In this document: piece after piece, positions 1 through 9,695 of the stretch
Layout: each line of letters begins with the position of its first letter
How positions within the stretch are numbered: the stretch's first letter is position 1
Source of the DNA: Gammaproteobacteria bacterium
GTDB lineage: Bacteria > Pseudomonadota > Gammaproteobacteria > Nevskiales > Nevskiaceae
NCBI GenBank assembly: GCA_026398815.1
Contig: JAPLSA010000024.1
Coordinates: 123,768-187,767, forward strand
DNA length: 64,000 nucleotides
Direction: 5' to 3'
Made by a program: the position numbers and the translations under genes
Notes under the pieces: generated by a model
Told to the model about the DNA's origin: nothing
The model's input: the letters and a program-made list of their open reading frames with translations, nothing else
Databases searched by the model: none

Positions 1-668
1 CGAGGATGGCGCGGATGCCGTCGAAGTTGTTGGTGGTGTTGCGGAATTCGTTGCGCGCCAGCAGCCGGCGGTCGAGATATTCGAAGGCCTGGCGGCCGAA
101 TTTCACGCTGAGCTGCTTGTCCGCGAGCCAGGACTGCTTGAAGAACAGCTCGCCGTACAGCTGGATCGGTTCCTGGAAATTCGAGTCGCGGACATCGCGC
201 GGAAAATCGCCGTTGTAGCGCCGGGCATCGCTGATCTCGACCGTGAAACGCAGCGGATCGAAACGGTTCTTGACCGCCAGGTAGGCGCGCGTGCGCAGCA
301 GGAACGGCTGGTCGACGGTGTTGACGGCACGCCGGAAATCGTTGTCGCGGATCTCGAAGCGGGTGCGGTGATCGAGGCCGATGTCGAGCCAGTCGATATC
401 GCCGAAACCGTCCAGCTCACCCAGCCAGGTCTTGTTCAGCTGCTGCACGTACGGCGGCGGCTCGCTGACCCGGCGGGTGCCGTAACTGCGCCGCTCGACG
501 TAGTAGTCCTGCGCCGCCGGGGCTGCGTCGCTTGCCGGTGAGGGCAGCGCCTCGGCAGCAGCCGGGCCGGCCTGGGCCAGCAGCAGCGCCGCGCCAAGTG
601 CGGCAGCCGGCCAGCATCCGGGCCGGCGGTGGACAGGGCGCGGGGACGGCGAGGCGACGAAATACATG
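1..668 (-). CDS. Alginate-export-family outer membrane porin, 5' part only
   Basis: The gene runs off the left edge of the window, so only the first 222 codons are visible. Residues 1 to about 38 form a signal peptide with a basic start and an Ala/Leu core ending in AQAGPAAA. After a short Pro/Ala linker the protein shows alternating aromatic and charged residues typical of a beta-barrel, including RTRFEIRDNDFRRAV, LLRTRAYLAV and LSVKFGRQAFEYLDRRLL. This pattern matches the alginate_exp porin family, whose members form large outer membrane barrels. The substrate cannot be inferred, because many members have nothing to do with alginate. The start was chosen for the signal peptide. Confidence 0.7.
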
Positions 669-760
669 CGGTAATGATCTAAAGGAGCGCCGGAACTGCG
701 CAGCTTCATTCTAAAACCAGCGCCGCACCGGATCACGGACCGGCAGAAAAATAATCAACG

Positions 761-795
761 AAAAACCGCCGGGCATCGTGGCCGATGCCCGGCGG
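761..795 (-). terminator. Rho-independent terminator after the TonB receptor
   Basis: A perfect 12-bp stem (766-777 with 784-795, arms ccgccgggcatc and gatgcccggcgg) encloses a 6-base loop. On the minus strand it is followed by a run of five T (761-765). It lies 57 bases beyond the stop of the leftward TonB receptor and ahead of the leftward porin gene, so it should separate the two transcripts. Confidence 0.85.
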
Positions 796-851
796 TCCGG
801 TACGCAGCGATGGTCGCCGCCGGATCACACCGGCGGCGAGACGGCCGTCCT

Positions 852-3365
852 TCAGAACTCGCTGCGGAAGGTCACGCCGAAGGTCCGCGGATCGCCCGGC
901 TGGCCGACGTACAGACCGGTGCCGCCGAAGCCCGGCGACAGCAGCTCGTAGTAGTGCTTGTCGAACAGGTTGCGGGTCCAGAACCAAAGATCCCAGCCGT
1001 TGGTGCTGCGGAAGCCGATGCGGCTGTTGAACAGCTCGTAACCCTCGACATTCAGCACCGTCGATGGCGAGGCCGACGACGAGAAGCCCGAGCGGTAGCT
1101 GCCGTCGAGGCCGACGAAGAAGTCGCCGTCGCGCTTCAGGAACACCACCGGCGTGAAGAACTCGCCGCCGAAGCTGGTGGCGAACTTGGAGACGCCCGGC
1201 AGGCGCTTGCCCGAGGCATCGACCGCCGCCGGGCCGCCAGTGCCTTCCAGCGGCGCCGGGGCATCGGTGAAGCGGCGGTACTTGCCGTCGGTGTAGGCCA
1301 GCGAGGTGTAGGCGCTGAAGTGCTCGCCGAAACGGCCGTTGCTGTCGAACTCCACACCGCGCACCCGCACCTTGTCGGCGTTGGCCAGATAGCCACGGGC
1401 CACGCCGGCGGCGTTGTTGTTGACCTGCGCCTGGAAGTCGTCGATGTCGGTGTTGAACAGCGACAGGCTGACATTGACGCGACGGAACGGACGCGCCTTG
1501 ACGCCCACTTCGTAGTGGCTGACATCTTCCGGCTTGACGGTGGCCAGCGACAGCACGGCGTTGCCGTTGGCGTCGGTCGGCAGGCCGGCGGTGTTCAGGC
1601 CGACGGTCTTGAAGCTGCGCGAGTAGGTGGCGTAGGTGTCGATGTTCTCGATCGGGTTGTAGGCGATCGTGATCTGGCCGGACACGTTGGTGTCGTCGAT
1701 GTCGGCCGCGTAGGCCTGCGCCGGCAGCTGGGCCAGCTGCACCGCGCGCAGGCTCGGATTGGCGGAAGTGTCCTGGCCGCCGGAAACCTGGGCGTCGTAG
1801 TCGACCTTCTTGCGGTCGTAGTTCAGGCGGATGCCCGGCAGCACGCGGAGCTGGTCGGTGACCGTCCATTCCAGCTGGCCGAACAGCGCGGCGCTGTCGA
1901 ACAGCGAATCGACGCTGAGCCGCTGGGTCAGGCCGTCGAGCAGTGCGCTGTTGTCGGCGTTGGCGGTGCCGGCCAGCAGCCAGCGCGACGCGGCCGAGCC
2001 GAGCGCGGTGGTTTGGATCGGGTTCGACTTGATGGTCTGGTGGAAGCCGAACAGGCCGACCACGTAGTCCAGTTCCTTGGTGATGTCGCCGGCGAAGCGG
2101 AATTCCTGCGACCACTGCTTCTGGTACGAGGTCGCCGCCGACACCGTGTTGACCGGCAGGCCGGTGAAGTCGCGGTCGTTCGACGGGTCCCAGTCCCAGA
2201 TGCGGTAAGCGGTGATCGAGGTGAACTTGCCGTAGCCGGTGTTCCAGTCGGCGGTCAGCGAGCCACCGCCGAGATCCTGGTACGAGCGGATCGGCGAATC
2301 GACATCGGTGACGCGGTCGAAGGCGTTGAAGCTCGGCGGCGTGTAGTTCAGCGACGCGGCAATCGCCGCGTATTGGCGGTTCGAGGCGCGCAGGGTCGGC
2401 GTGACGCCGGCAATCACCTGCGTGTAGCCCTCCGGCCGCTGGCGGGTCCAGTCGCCGGCCAGGGTCAGGCTCAGGTTGTCGAAGACGTTGTAGAGGATCT
2501 GGCCGCGGATGCCGAGGTTGCTGAGGTCGTTGACGTCATCCTGGCTGCGGACGTTGTAGATGAAGCCGTCGCGCTGGGTGCCGGAGAACGAGACGCGGGC
2601 GGCGATGTCATCGGTCAGCGGGCCGGTCAGCGAGGCCTTGGCCTGCAGGAAGCCGTAGTTGCCGTACGACAGCTCCACCGTCGAGCCCGGCGTGAAGCTC
2701 GGCTTCTTGGTGGTCACGTTGATCGCGCCGGCCGTGGTGTTCTTGCCGTACAGCGTGCCCTGCGGGCCTCTGAGCACTTCGATCTGATCGACGTCGATGA
2801 AATCGAGCGTCGCCGCCGCCGGGCGGGCGAAGTAGACGCCGTCGATGTACAGGCCGACGCCCTGCTCGATGCCGTCGTTGGTCAGGCCGTACGGCGCACC
2901 GAGACCGCGGATGTTCAGCGACGAGTTGCGCGGATTGGTCGAGTAGAACTGCACCGTCGGCAGCACTTCCTTGATGCGGTTGACGTTGAAGCCGCCGGTT
3001 TCATTGAGGAAATCGCCACCGACGACCGACACCGCGATCGGCACCTTCTGCAGGTTCTCGGTCTTGCGCCGGGCCGTGACCTGCACTTCCTCCAGCACCG
3101 CTGCGGTGCTGACCGGGGTATTGGCCTGCGCCACTTCGGTGCCGGCCGGTCCGGCCTGCGCCAGCTCGACGGCAGCCTCGGCCGACGGCACCGGCTTTGC
3201 AGGCGATTCCTGCGTCTGGGCTTGGGTCTGGGCCTGGACGCCGAGCAGGAACAGCGCGGTGATCGAGGCGGCGCTGCCGAATGGCCGGCGGCGGAATGGA
3301 CGCGGCGCAGCGGCTTCGACCGCAGCAGGCGCGGTAAGGGAAGAAGGAATGTTGTTGTGGTTCAT
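852..3365 (-). CDS. TonB-dependent outer membrane receptor
   Basis: This 837-residue protein has a signal peptide ending near residue 35 and a TonB-box-like segment (LEEVQVTAR). The plug domain contains NIRGLG and the signature IEVLRGPQGTLYGKNTTAGAINV, and a long barrel ends in the aromatic terminus FRSEF. It should import a ligand through the outer membrane using TonB energy. An in-frame start 16 codons upstream exists, but the chosen ATG gives a cleaner signal peptide; neither has a strong ribosome binding site. It is divergent from the sulfate/thiosulfate importer, so a sulfur compound such as a sulfonate or sulfate ester is a plausible ligand. That substrate is inference; the family assignment is secure. 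Confidence 0.9.
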   Translation of the reverse strand: MNHNNIPSSLTAPAAVEAAAPRPFRRRPFGSAASITALFLLGVQAQTQAQTQESPAKPVPSAEAAVELAQAGPAGTEVAQANTPVSTAAVLEEVQVTARRKTENLQKVPIAVSVVGGDFLNETGGFNVNRIKEVLPTVQFYSTNPRNSSLNIRGLGAPYGLTNDGIEQGVGLYIDGVYFARPAAATLDFIDVDQIEVLRGPQGTLYGKNTTAGAINVTTKKPSFTPGSTVELSYGNYGFLQAKASLTGPLTDDIAARVSFSGTQRDGFIYNVRSQDDVNDLSNLGIRGQILYNVFDNLSLTLAGDWTRQRPEGYTQVIAGVTPTLRASNRQYAAIAASLNYTPPSFNAFDRVTDVDSPIRSYQDLGGGSLTADWNTGYGKFTSITAYRIWDWDPSNDRDFTGLPVNTVSAATSYQKQWSQEFRFAGDITKELDYVVGLFGFHQTIKSNPIQTTALGSAASRWLLAGTANADNSALLDGLTQRLSVDSLFDSAALFGQLEWTVTDQLRVLPGIRLNYDRKKVDYDAQVSGGQDTSANPSLRAVQLAQLPAQAYAADIDDTNVSGQITIAYNPIENIDTYATYSRSFKTVGLNTAGLPTDANGNAVLSLATVKPEDVSHYEVGVKARPFRRVNVSLSLFNTDIDDFQAQVNNNAAGVARGYLANADKVRVRGVEFDSNGRFGEHFSAYTSLAYTDGKYRRFTDAPAPLEGTGGPAAVDASGKRLPGVSKFATSFGGEFFTPVVFLKRDGDFFVGLDGSYRSGFSSSASPSTVLNVEGYELFNSRIGFRSTNGWDLWFWTRNLFDKHYYELLSPGFGGTGLYVGQPGDPRTFGVTFRSEF

Positions 3366-3637
3366 CGTCGTGCGTGGTCGAAGGAAACTCGGACAATCCG
3401 GGCGGCCACACATTAGCGATCTAAAAACAAAAATTTAAATATCGAATTTGACTAATAAAAGATGCCATCGGCGATATAAACAGGATTTCTTATTCCTTAA
3501 AACGCGATCAACCCGGAAGAGCCGCGGATTTTTATTCACCTAAGGCATTTCAAACATTCTTGTAAGTCTTTTACGTTCCATAGTCGCTCGCCAATAATTC
3601 GCGCTCCGCAATCCTCTCCAGGCCTTCTGTTCCGCGC
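3366..3637. promoter_or_regulatory. AT-rich divergent regulatory region between TonB receptor and sbp
   Basis: This 272-base region has no gene and is far richer in A/T than its surroundings, especially 3420-3580. It must carry the promoters of both the leftward receptor and the rightward sbp-cys operon. I cannot assign a single convincing -35/-10 pair. The AT-rich composition fits an activator-dependent region of the CysB type. Confidence 0.6.
3487..3498 (+). promoter_or_regulatory. Candidate CysB-type activator motif, TTCTTATTCCTT
   Basis: The 12-base motif TTCTTATTCCTT resembles the TTATTCC core described in enterobacterial CysB sites. A near copy (TTCTTATTACTT, 11 of 12 identical) lies on the minus strand at 43068-43079, just upstream of the -35 box of the encapsulin/rhodanese operon. 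The sharing is visible in the sequence; the regulator is inferred, and no CysB gene is present in the window. Confidence 0.4.
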
Positions 3638-4654
3638 ATGAACCTCCGTCCGCTGCTGTCCCGTTTCTCCCGCTCGGTGCTGGTCGCCGCCCTGGCCGGC
3701 GGCACGGCGATCGCCCACGCCGATCTGCTCAACGTCAGCTACGACCCGACCCGGGAGCTGTACAAGGACGTCAACGCACAGTTTTCCGCCGACTGGAAAG
3801 CCAAGACCGGCAAGAGCACCCGCATCCAGGCCTCCCACGGCGGCTCCGGCAAGCAGGCGCGTGCGGTGATCGACGGCCTCGAAGCCGACGTGGTGACCCT
3901 GGCGCTGGCCTACGACATCGATTCGATCGCCGAAAAGGGCGGCCTGCTGCCGGCCAACTGGCAGAAGCGGCTGCCGAACAACTCCTCGCCGTACACCTCG
4001 ACGATCGTGTTCCTGGTCCGCAAGGGCAATCCGAAGGGCATCAAGGACTGGTCCGACCTGGCCAAGCCGGGCATCTCGGTGATCACGCCGAACCCGAAGA
4101 CCAGCGGCGGCGCCCGCTGGAACTACCTGGCCGCCTGGGGCTACGCGCTGAAGCAGAACCAGGGCGATGCCGAAAAGGCCAAGGCCTTCGTCACCGCCGT
4201 CTACAAGAACGTGCCGGTGCTCGATACCGGCGCGCGCGGTTCGACCACCACCTTCGTGCAGCGCGGCCTCGGCGACGTGCTGGTGGCCTGGGAGAACGAA
4301 GCGTTTCTGGCCATCGAGGAACTGGGCCCGGACAAGTTCGACATCGTCGCCCCGGCCTACTCGATCCTCGCCGAGCCGCCGGTGGCGCTGGTCGACAAGA
4401 ACGTCGACAAGCACGGCAGCCGCGCCGAGGCCGAGGCCTATCTGAACTTCCTGTACTCGCCGGCGGGCCAGAAGCTGGCCGCCAAGCACTACTTCCGCCC
4501 GGCCAAGCCGGAAAACGCCGCGCCGGCCGATCTTGCCCGCTTCCAGAAGATCGAACTGTTCAAGCTCGACAGCGTGTTCGGCTCCTGGGCCAACGCCCAG
4601 AAGGTCCACTTCGCCGATGGCGGCGTGTTCGACCAGATCTACAAGGCGCACTGA
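3638..4654 (+). CDS. sbp: Sulfate-binding periplasmic protein Sbp
   Basis: This 338-residue protein is the solute-binding component of a sulfate ABC importer, exported by a signal peptide (residues 1 to about 28, cut after AHA). Family signatures are [21 protein letters not shown], the Sbp-specific [24 protein letters not shown] and [16 protein letters not shown]. The SGG anion-contacting loop and the Trp in VLVAWENEA are kept, matching Sbp rather than the CysP paralogue next to it. It is the first gene of sbp-cysP-cysT-cysW-cysA, with 24 bases to the next start. The upstream region is AT-rich and contains a CysB-like motif, consistent with induction under sulfur limitation. Confidence 0.95.
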   Translation: MNLRPLLSRFSRSVLVAALAGGTAIAHADLLNVSYDPTRELYKDVNAQFSADWKAKTGKSTRIQASHGGSGKQARAVIDGLEADVVTLALAYDIDSIAEKGGLLPANWQKRLPNNSSPYTSTIVFLVRKGNPKGIKDWSDLAKPGISVITPNPKTSGGARWNYLAAWGYALKQNQGDAEKAKAFVTAVYKNVPVLDTGARGSTTTFVQRGLGDVLVAWENEAFLAIEELGPDKFDIVAPAYSILAEPPVALVDKNVDKHGSRAEAEAYLNFLYSPAGQKLAAKHYFRPAKPENAAPADLARFQKIELFKLDSVFGSWANAQKVHFADGGVFDQIYKAH

Positions 4655-4678
4655 CCTCCCGCGCATCGCGCCGTGCCC

Positions 4679-5671
4679 ATGTTGCGGTCTTTCTCCCTTG
4701 CCGGGCTGCTGCTGGCGTTGACCACGGCGGCCTCGGCCGCCCCCGAGCTGCTCAACGCTTCGTTCGATGTCGCCCGGCCTTTCTACAAGGCGTACAACGC
4801 CGCGTTCGCCGCCGAATGGAAGCGGCGCACCGGCATCGAGCCGAAGCTGAATGTCTCCCACGGCGGCTCCACCAAGCAGGCGCGTTCGGTGATCGACGGG
4901 CTCGAAGCCGACGTGGTGACGATGAACAGCCCGCTGGACATCGACGCCATCGCCGCCCGCGGGCTGATCGCCAAGGATTGGCCGAGCCGCTTCCCGCATG
5001 CGGCAAGCCCGTCGTGGTCGGCGATCCTGTTCGTGGTCCGCAAGGGCAACCCGAAGGGCATCCGCGACTGGGGAGATCTGGTCAAACCCGGCGTGAGCCT
5101 GGTGATTCCCAACCCGAAGACGTCCGGCAACGGCCGCTACAGCTACCTCGCCGCCTGGCAGTACGCGCGGACCCGCCCCGGCGGCAGCGATGACAGCGCC
5201 CGGGCTTTCGTCAAGGCGCTGTTCGCCCAGGTGCCGGTGCTCGACACCGGCGGGCGCGGCGCCAGTTCGACGTTCGCCCAGCGCGGTGCCGGCGATGTGC
5301 TGCTGACCTTCGAGAGCGAGATCACCCTGCTGCGCGAGGAATTCCCCGCCGCCGGCTTCGAGGTGGTGGTGCCGTCGCTGACCGTGCGCGCCGACAACCC
5401 GGTGGCGGTGGTCGATGCGGTGGCGGCCCGGCACGGCAGCGAGGCGCTGGCCCGCGCCTATCTCGACTATCACTACAGCCCGCAGGGCCAGGCGCTGTTT
5501 GCCGAACATGGCGTCCGGCCGGCCGATGCCGCGGTGCTGAAGGCGCATGCCGCGCGCTTCCCGACGCTCACGGTGTTCACCATCGAGCAAGGTTTCGGCA
5601 GCTGGGCGCAGGCACAATCGCAGCACTTCGCCGACGGCGCGGTGTTCGACCAGATCATCGCCCGCCGCTAG
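4679..5671 (+). CDS. cysP: Thiosulfate/sulfate-binding periplasmic protein CysP
   Basis: This is a second solute-binding protein of about 330 residues, with a signal peptide ending at ASAA. It aligns with Sbp throughout but carries CysP features: VVTMNSPLDID instead of [26 protein letters not shown] instead of SGGARW, and VLLTFESE where Sbp has VLVAWENE. These match enterobacterial CysP, which prefers thiosulfate. An in-frame GTG six bases upstream (4673) is an alternative start; neither has a clear ribosome binding site. Tandem sbp and cysP feeding one permease implies import of both sulfate and thiosulfate. Thiosulfate is also a classic donor for the rhodanese encoded at 42.5 kb. Confidence 0.88.
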   Translation: MLRSFSLAGLLLALTTAASAAPELLNASFDVARPFYKAYNAAFAAEWKRRTGIEPKLNVSHGGSTKQARSVIDGLEADVVTMNSPLDIDAIAARGLIAKDWPSRFPHAASPSWSAILFVVRKGNPKGIRDWGDLVKPGVSLVIPNPKTSGNGRYSYLAAWQYARTRPGGSDDSARAFVKALFAQVPVLDTGGRGASSTFAQRGAGDVLLTFESEITLLREEFPAAGFEVVVPSLTVRADNPVAVVDAVAARHGSEALARAYLDYHYSPQGQALFAEHGVRPADAAVLKAHAARFPTLTVFTIEQGFGSWAQAQSQHFADGAVFDQIIARR

Positions 5672-5726
5672 CGTCCTGCGCCCCACCCGTCACCGACGCC
5701 CCGCCCGCTTTCCCGCACCCGATCCG

Positions 5727-6569
5727 ATGACTGCCACTGCCTTGCCCCGGCCGCGCCGCGCCCGGCGGACCCTGCCGGGGCTTACGCCGACGCTGGGCTT
5801 CACGATCTTCTACCTCGGCCTGATCGTGCTGATCCCGCTGGCCGGCGTGTTCTTCCGCGCCTCCGGCCTCGGCCTCGACGGCATCTGGAAAGTGATCAGC
5901 GACGAACGCGTGCTGGCCGCGCTGAAACTCAGCTTCGGCGCCGCCGCGATCGCCGCCGTGCTGAACGCGGTGTTCGGCTCGATCGTCGCGTGGGTGTTCG
6001 TGCGCTATGAATTCCCCGGCAAGCGCCTGCTGGACGCAGTGATCGACCTGCCGTTCGCGCTGCCGACTGCGGTGGCCGGCATCGCGCTGACTGCGCTGTA
6101 TTCGGAGTCCGGCTGGATCGGCTCGGTGCTGGCGCAGGCCGGCATCAAGGTCGCCTACACGCCGCTCGGCGTGATCGTGGCGATGACCTTCATCGGCCTG
6201 CCGTTCGTGGTGCGCACCGTCGAACCGGTGCTCAAGGAAGTGGAACGCGATCTCGAGGAAGCCGCCGCCACGCTCGGCGCCCACCGGCTGACCACGGTGC
6301 TGCGAGTGATCGCCCCGGCCGTGTTCCCGTCGCTGGTCACCGGCTTCGCGCTGGCCTTCGCACGGGCAGTCGGCGAATACGGCTCGGTGATCTTCATCGC
6401 CGGCAATTTCCCGATGGTCTCGGAGATCGCGCCGCTGCTGATCATCATCAAGCTCGAGGAATTCGACTACCAGGGCGCCACGGCAGTGGCCGCGACGATG
6501 CTGGTGCTGTCGTTCCTGCTGCTGCTGGCCATCAACCTGCTGCAGGCGCGTGCGCGGAGAAAGTCATGA
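5727..6569 (+). CDS. cysT: Sulfate/thiosulfate ABC transporter permease CysT (CysU)
   Basis: This 280-residue inner membrane permease has about six hydrophobic segments, beginning at [21 protein letters not shown]. The EAA loop ([23 protein letters not shown]) docks on the ATPase. [31 protein letters not shown] is a hallmark of CysT. The open frame extends 60 codons upstream into cysP, so the ATG at 5727 (MTATALPRP) was chosen. It overlaps cysW by four bases (ATGA), indicating translational coupling. Together with CysW it forms the membrane channel for sulfate and thiosulfate. Confidence 0.95.
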   Translation: MTATALPRPRRARRTLPGLTPTLGFTIFYLGLIVLIPLAGVFFRASGLGLDGIWKVISDERVLAALKLSFGAAAIAAVLNAVFGSIVAWVFVRYEFPGKRLLDAVIDLPFALPTAVAGIALTALYSESGWIGSVLAQAGIKVAYTPLGVIVAMTFIGLPFVVRTVEPVLKEVERDLEEAAATLGAHRLTTVLRVIAPAVFPSLVTGFALAFARAVGEYGSVIFIAGNFPMVSEIAPLLIIIKLEEFDYQGATAVAATMLVLSFLLLLAINLLQARARRKS

Positions 6570-7471
6570 GCGGCACCGTCGATGTCAGCCCCGGTCAGCG
6601 CGAACGCCTGCCGTTCGAGCCGCTGAAGCAGACCAATTCGGTCATCAACGAACCGCCGTACGTGCGCTGGCTGCTGATCGCCACCGCCGTCGGCTTCCTG
6701 GCGCTGTTCCTGCTGCTGCCGCTGCTGTCGGTATTCGTCGAGGCGCTGCGCAAAGGCTTCGGCCCGTACTTCGAAAGCTTTGCCGATCCGGAAACCCTGG
6801 CCGCGATCCAGCTCACCGTGCTGGCCGCCGCGATCGCCGTGCCGCTGAACCTGGTGTTCGGGCTGTGCGCGGCCTGGGCGATCACCAAGTTCGAGTTCCG
6901 TGGCAAGCAGTTCCTGATCACCCTGATCGACCTGCCGTTCTCGGTGTCGCCGGTGGTCGCCGGCCTGATCTTCGTGCTGATCTTCGGCGCCCAGGGCTGG
7001 GCCCAGCCGTTTGTCGGCGATCACGTCGGCAAGGTGCTGTTCGCGACCCCCGGCATCGTGCTGGCCACCGTGTTCGTGACCTTCCCGTTCATCGCCCGCG
7101 AGCTGATTCCGCTGATGCAGGAACAGGGCACCGAAGACGAGCAGGCTGCCTTGAGCCTGGGCGCCACCGGCTGGCAGACCTTCACCCGCGTCACGCTTCC
7201 GAACATCAAATGGGCGCTGCTCTACGGCGTGCTGTTGTGCAACGCCCGCGCGATGGGCGAGTTCGGCGCGGTCAGCGTGGTGTCCGGCCACATTCGCGGC
7301 CTGACCAACACCATGCCGCTGCACATCGAGATCCTCTACAACGAATACCAGTTCGTGTCGGCATTCGCGGTGGCCTCGCTGCTGGCGCTGCTGGCGCTGG
7401 TCACGCTCGCCTTGAAGTCCTTCCTTGAATGGCGCTACGCCGATCAGCTGGCCGCCACCCGCCGCCACTGA
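6566..7471 (+). CDS. cysW: Sulfate/thiosulfate ABC transporter permease CysW
   Basis: This 301-residue membrane protein is the partner permease of CysT. It has about six hydrophobic segments, the motif [32 protein letters not shown], and the EAA loop [23 protein letters not shown]. The C-terminal region [23 protein letters not shown] is highly characteristic of CysW. The start overlaps the cysT stop (ATGA). The next gene, cysA, begins 34 bases after its stop, so the operon is continuous. No anomaly was seen. Confidence 0.96.
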   Translation: MSGTVDVSPGQRERLPFEPLKQTNSVINEPPYVRWLLIATAVGFLALFLLLPLLSVFVEALRKGFGPYFESFADPETLAAIQLTVLAAAIAVPLNLVFGLCAAWAITKFEFRGKQFLITLIDLPFSVSPVVAGLIFVLIFGAQGWAQPFVGDHVGKVLFATPGIVLATVFVTFPFIARELIPLMQEQGTEDEQAALSLGATGWQTFTRVTLPNIKWALLYGVLLCNARAMGEFGAVSVVSGHIRGLTNTMPLHIEILYNEYQFVSAFAVASLLALLALVTLALKSFLEWRYADQLAATRRH

Positions 7472-7505
7472 CCCCGCCACGCCTCCAGCCTTCTCCAGAC
7501 GACCC

Positions 7506-8639
7506 ATGGACATCCAGATTCGCGGCGTGCAGAAGCACTACGGCAGCTTCCACGCGCTGCGCGGCATCGACCTCGACATCGCTTCCGGCGAACTGCTGGC
7601 ACTGCTCGGCCCGAGCGGTTCCGGCAAGACCACCCTGCTGCGCGCCATCGCCGGGCTCGAACCGCTCGACGGCGGGCAGGTCCGCTTCGGCGACATCGAC
7701 GCCACCGCACTGACCGTGCAGCAGCGCCAGGTCGGCTTCGTGTTCCAGCAGTACGCGCTGTTCAAGCACATGACGGTGTTCGACAACATCGCCTTCGGCC
7801 TGACCGTGCGCCCGAAGAAGCAGCGCCCGGACACCGCCACCATCAACAAGCGGGTTCGCGAATTGCTGGAGCTGGTGCAGCTCGGCGGGCTGGAACAGCG
7901 CTACCCGGCGCAGCTGTCCGGCGGCCAGAAGCAGCGCGTGGCGCTGGCCCGGGCGCTGGCCATCGAGCCTCGAGTGCTGCTGCTCGACGAACCGTTCGGC
8001 GCGCTCGACGCCAAGGTCCGCAAGGACCTGCGCCGCTGGCTGCGCCAGCTGCACCGCGAAACCGGCTACACGACGATCTTCGTCACCCACGATCAGGAAG
8101 AAGCGCTGGAACTGGCCGACCGCGTGGTGGTGATGAACCGCGGCGTCATCGAACAGGTCGGCACCACCGATCAGGTCTGGGACGCGCCGGCCACGCCGTT
8201 CGTCTACGACTTCCTCGGCACGCCGAACGTGCTGCCGGCTAGAGTCGAACGCGGCGCGCTGCTGCTCAACGGCGCGACCGCGACCCTGGCCACGGCCGGG
8301 GCCGAACCGGAAGGCCCGGTCAACGTCTACACCCGCCCGAACGAACTGCGCATCGCCGATGACGGCGACGCCGCCGCGCTCTCCGGCACCGTCGTCGAGA
8401 TCCAGCGCACCGGCCTGCTGCTGCGCCTTGGCGTACAGCTGCTCAGCAGCGGCGACACCATCGAGATCGAACTGCCGAATCCGGACCCTGCCGTGCAGCG
8501 CTGGCAGCTTGGCGACGCGATCCGCGTGCGGCCGGCGCGCTACAGCCTGTTTCCGCGCAAGGCCACGACCGCCGAAGTGGAGACCGGCTTCGACCCGACC
8601 CGGACCGTTGCCGAGCATCGGGAGCGGAGCCGCAACTGA
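7506..8639 (+). CDS. cysA: Sulfate/thiosulfate ABC transporter ATP-binding protein CysA
   Basis: This 377-residue ATPase has Walker [10 protein letters not shown] (residues 35-43), the Q-loop [22 protein letters not shown], the signature [15 protein letters not shown] and Walker [15 protein letters not shown]-terminal TOBE-like regulatory domain follows from about residue 240. The ATG at 7506 ([13 protein letters not shown]) was chosen; the frame is open 27 codons further upstream but that part overlaps cysW. It ends the operon. Its TGA directly abuts the stop of the convergent LysR gene, leaving no room for a terminator between them. Confidence 0.96.
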   Translation: MDIQIRGVQKHYGSFHALRGIDLDIASGELLALLGPSGSGKTTLLRAIAGLEPLDGGQVRFGDIDATALTVQQRQVGFVFQQYALFKHMTVFDNIAFGLTVRPKKQRPDTATINKRVRELLELVQLGGLEQRYPAQLSGGQKQRVALARALAIEPRVLLLDEPFGALDAKVRKDLRRWLRQLHRETGYTTIFVTHDQEEALELADRVVVMNRGVIEQVGTTDQVWDAPATPFVYDFLGTPNVLPARVERGALLLNGATATLATAGAEPEGPVNVYTRPNELRIADDGDAAALSGTVVEIQRTGLLLRLGVQLLSSGDTIEIELPNPDPAVQRWQLGDAIRVRPARYSLFPRKATTAEVETGFDPTRTVAEHRERSRN

Positions 8640-9581
8640 TCACTGCGCAATGGCGCCGCCAGCGCAGGGCGGGCTGTCGACACCCAGCAGCAGCTGGCGC
8701 GCCAGCCGGGGCTGGCGCAATTGTTCGAGCCACCAGTTCAGCGCCCGGCCGCCGGGCTGGCCGCGCCAGCCGACATACAGCGTGTTCGGCTCGCGCGGGT
8801 CGGCCATCGCCTTCTCGATCAGCAGGCCACGCTGCAGCAGTGACTGCACGCGCCCGCGCGGCAGCCAGCCGACGCCGAGCCCGGACGCCTGGGCGAGGAT
8901 CTTGGCGCGCATGCCGGGCACCGCCAGCACCGGCTGACCGCTGAGCACGCCATAGCTTCGCGGATCGCGGACCCGCGATGAATCGGCGACCACCACCGAG
9001 CGATGCGCGGCGACCTGCTCGCGTTGCAGCGGTTCACGCCGGGCAGCCAGCGGATGCCTCGGGGCCACGGCGAACACCCAGTCGACCACGCCCAGTTCGA
9101 ACCACTGCAGATGCGGAATCGGCGGCGGCTCGTTGGTGGCGCCGATCACCAGATCGGCGCGGCCGTCGTGCAAGGCTTCCCAGGTGCCGCCCAGCGCTTC
9201 CTGGGTGAAGCGCAGGCTGACGCCGGATCGCAGCGCGTCGAAATCGGCCAGCACGGGGGCGAACAACTCGAATTCCAGCAGCTCGTCGCTGACCACCCAC
9301 AACCGGTGTTCCCAGCCGCTGGCGACCTGCCGCACGCGCTCGTTGAGCCGCGCGAAATCGGACAGCAGCCGGGCCGCTTCCTGCGCCAGCAGTTGTCCAG
9401 CCGGCGTCAGCTGCAGGCGGTAGCGGCGGCGATCGAACAGCAGCGCATCAAAGCGTTCCTCGAGCTGGCGCGCCGCATGGGACACCGTCGACGGTGCCTT
9501 GCCGAGCCGTGCCGCCGCACGCGACAGGCTGCCGGTTTCGCTGATCGCGGTGAGCAGCTGCAGTTCGTCGCTCGACAACAT
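8640..9581 (-). CDS. LysR-family transcriptional regulator
   Basis: This 313-residue protein has an N-terminal winged helix-turn-helix (ELQLLTAISETGSLSRAAARLGKAPSTVSHAARQLE) and a LysR substrate-binding domain. The ATG at 9581 is preceded by GAAGG eight bases upstream, better than the GTG three codons earlier. It is divergent from the SDR gene at 9696, the usual arrangement for a LysR regulator and its target. It lies tail to tail with cysA, but the sequence is not CysB-like, and the TVSHAARQLE helix resembles the YhaJ/AllS group. I infer control of the SDR gene rather than of sulfur uptake. Confidence 0.88.
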   Translation of the reverse strand: MLSSDELQLLTAISETGSLSRAAARLGKAPSTVSHAARQLEERFDALLFDRRRYRLQLTPAGQLLAQEAARLLSDFARLNERVRQVASGWEHRLWVVSDELLEFELFAPVLADFDALRSGVSLRFTQEALGGTWEALHDGRADLVIGATNEPPPIPHLQWFELGVVDWVFAVAPRHPLAARREPLQREQVAAHRSVVVADSSRVRDPRSYGVLSGQPVLAVPGMRAKILAQASGLGVGWLPRGRVQSLLQRGLLIEKAMADPREPNTLYVGWRGQPGGRALNWWLEQLRQPRLARQLLLGVDSPPCAGGAIAQ

Positions 9582-9695
9582 GTTCGACACCTTCGAACGA
9601 GATCATCGGGATCGTGGCACGGCATTCCGGAGCCCGGCAATTAGTCTGCTGCTCACGGTCTTCCACCGTCATATCCATCGATCAGGAGCACAGAC

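Noticed and set aside
810..3416. Plus-strand open frame of 868 codons
   Set aside because: It mirrors the TonB receptor gene and has no recognisable motif; the receptor strand carries clear plug and barrel signatures.
3536..5686. Minus-strand open frame of 716 codons
   Set aside because: It is antisense to sbp and cysP, both of which are unmistakable; the translation is low-complexity antisense sequence.
8640..9581. LysR gene as the sulfur regulator CysB
   Set aside because: It adjoins cysA but is convergent, lacks CysB-like sequence and is divergent from an SDR gene, so control of that gene is more likely.
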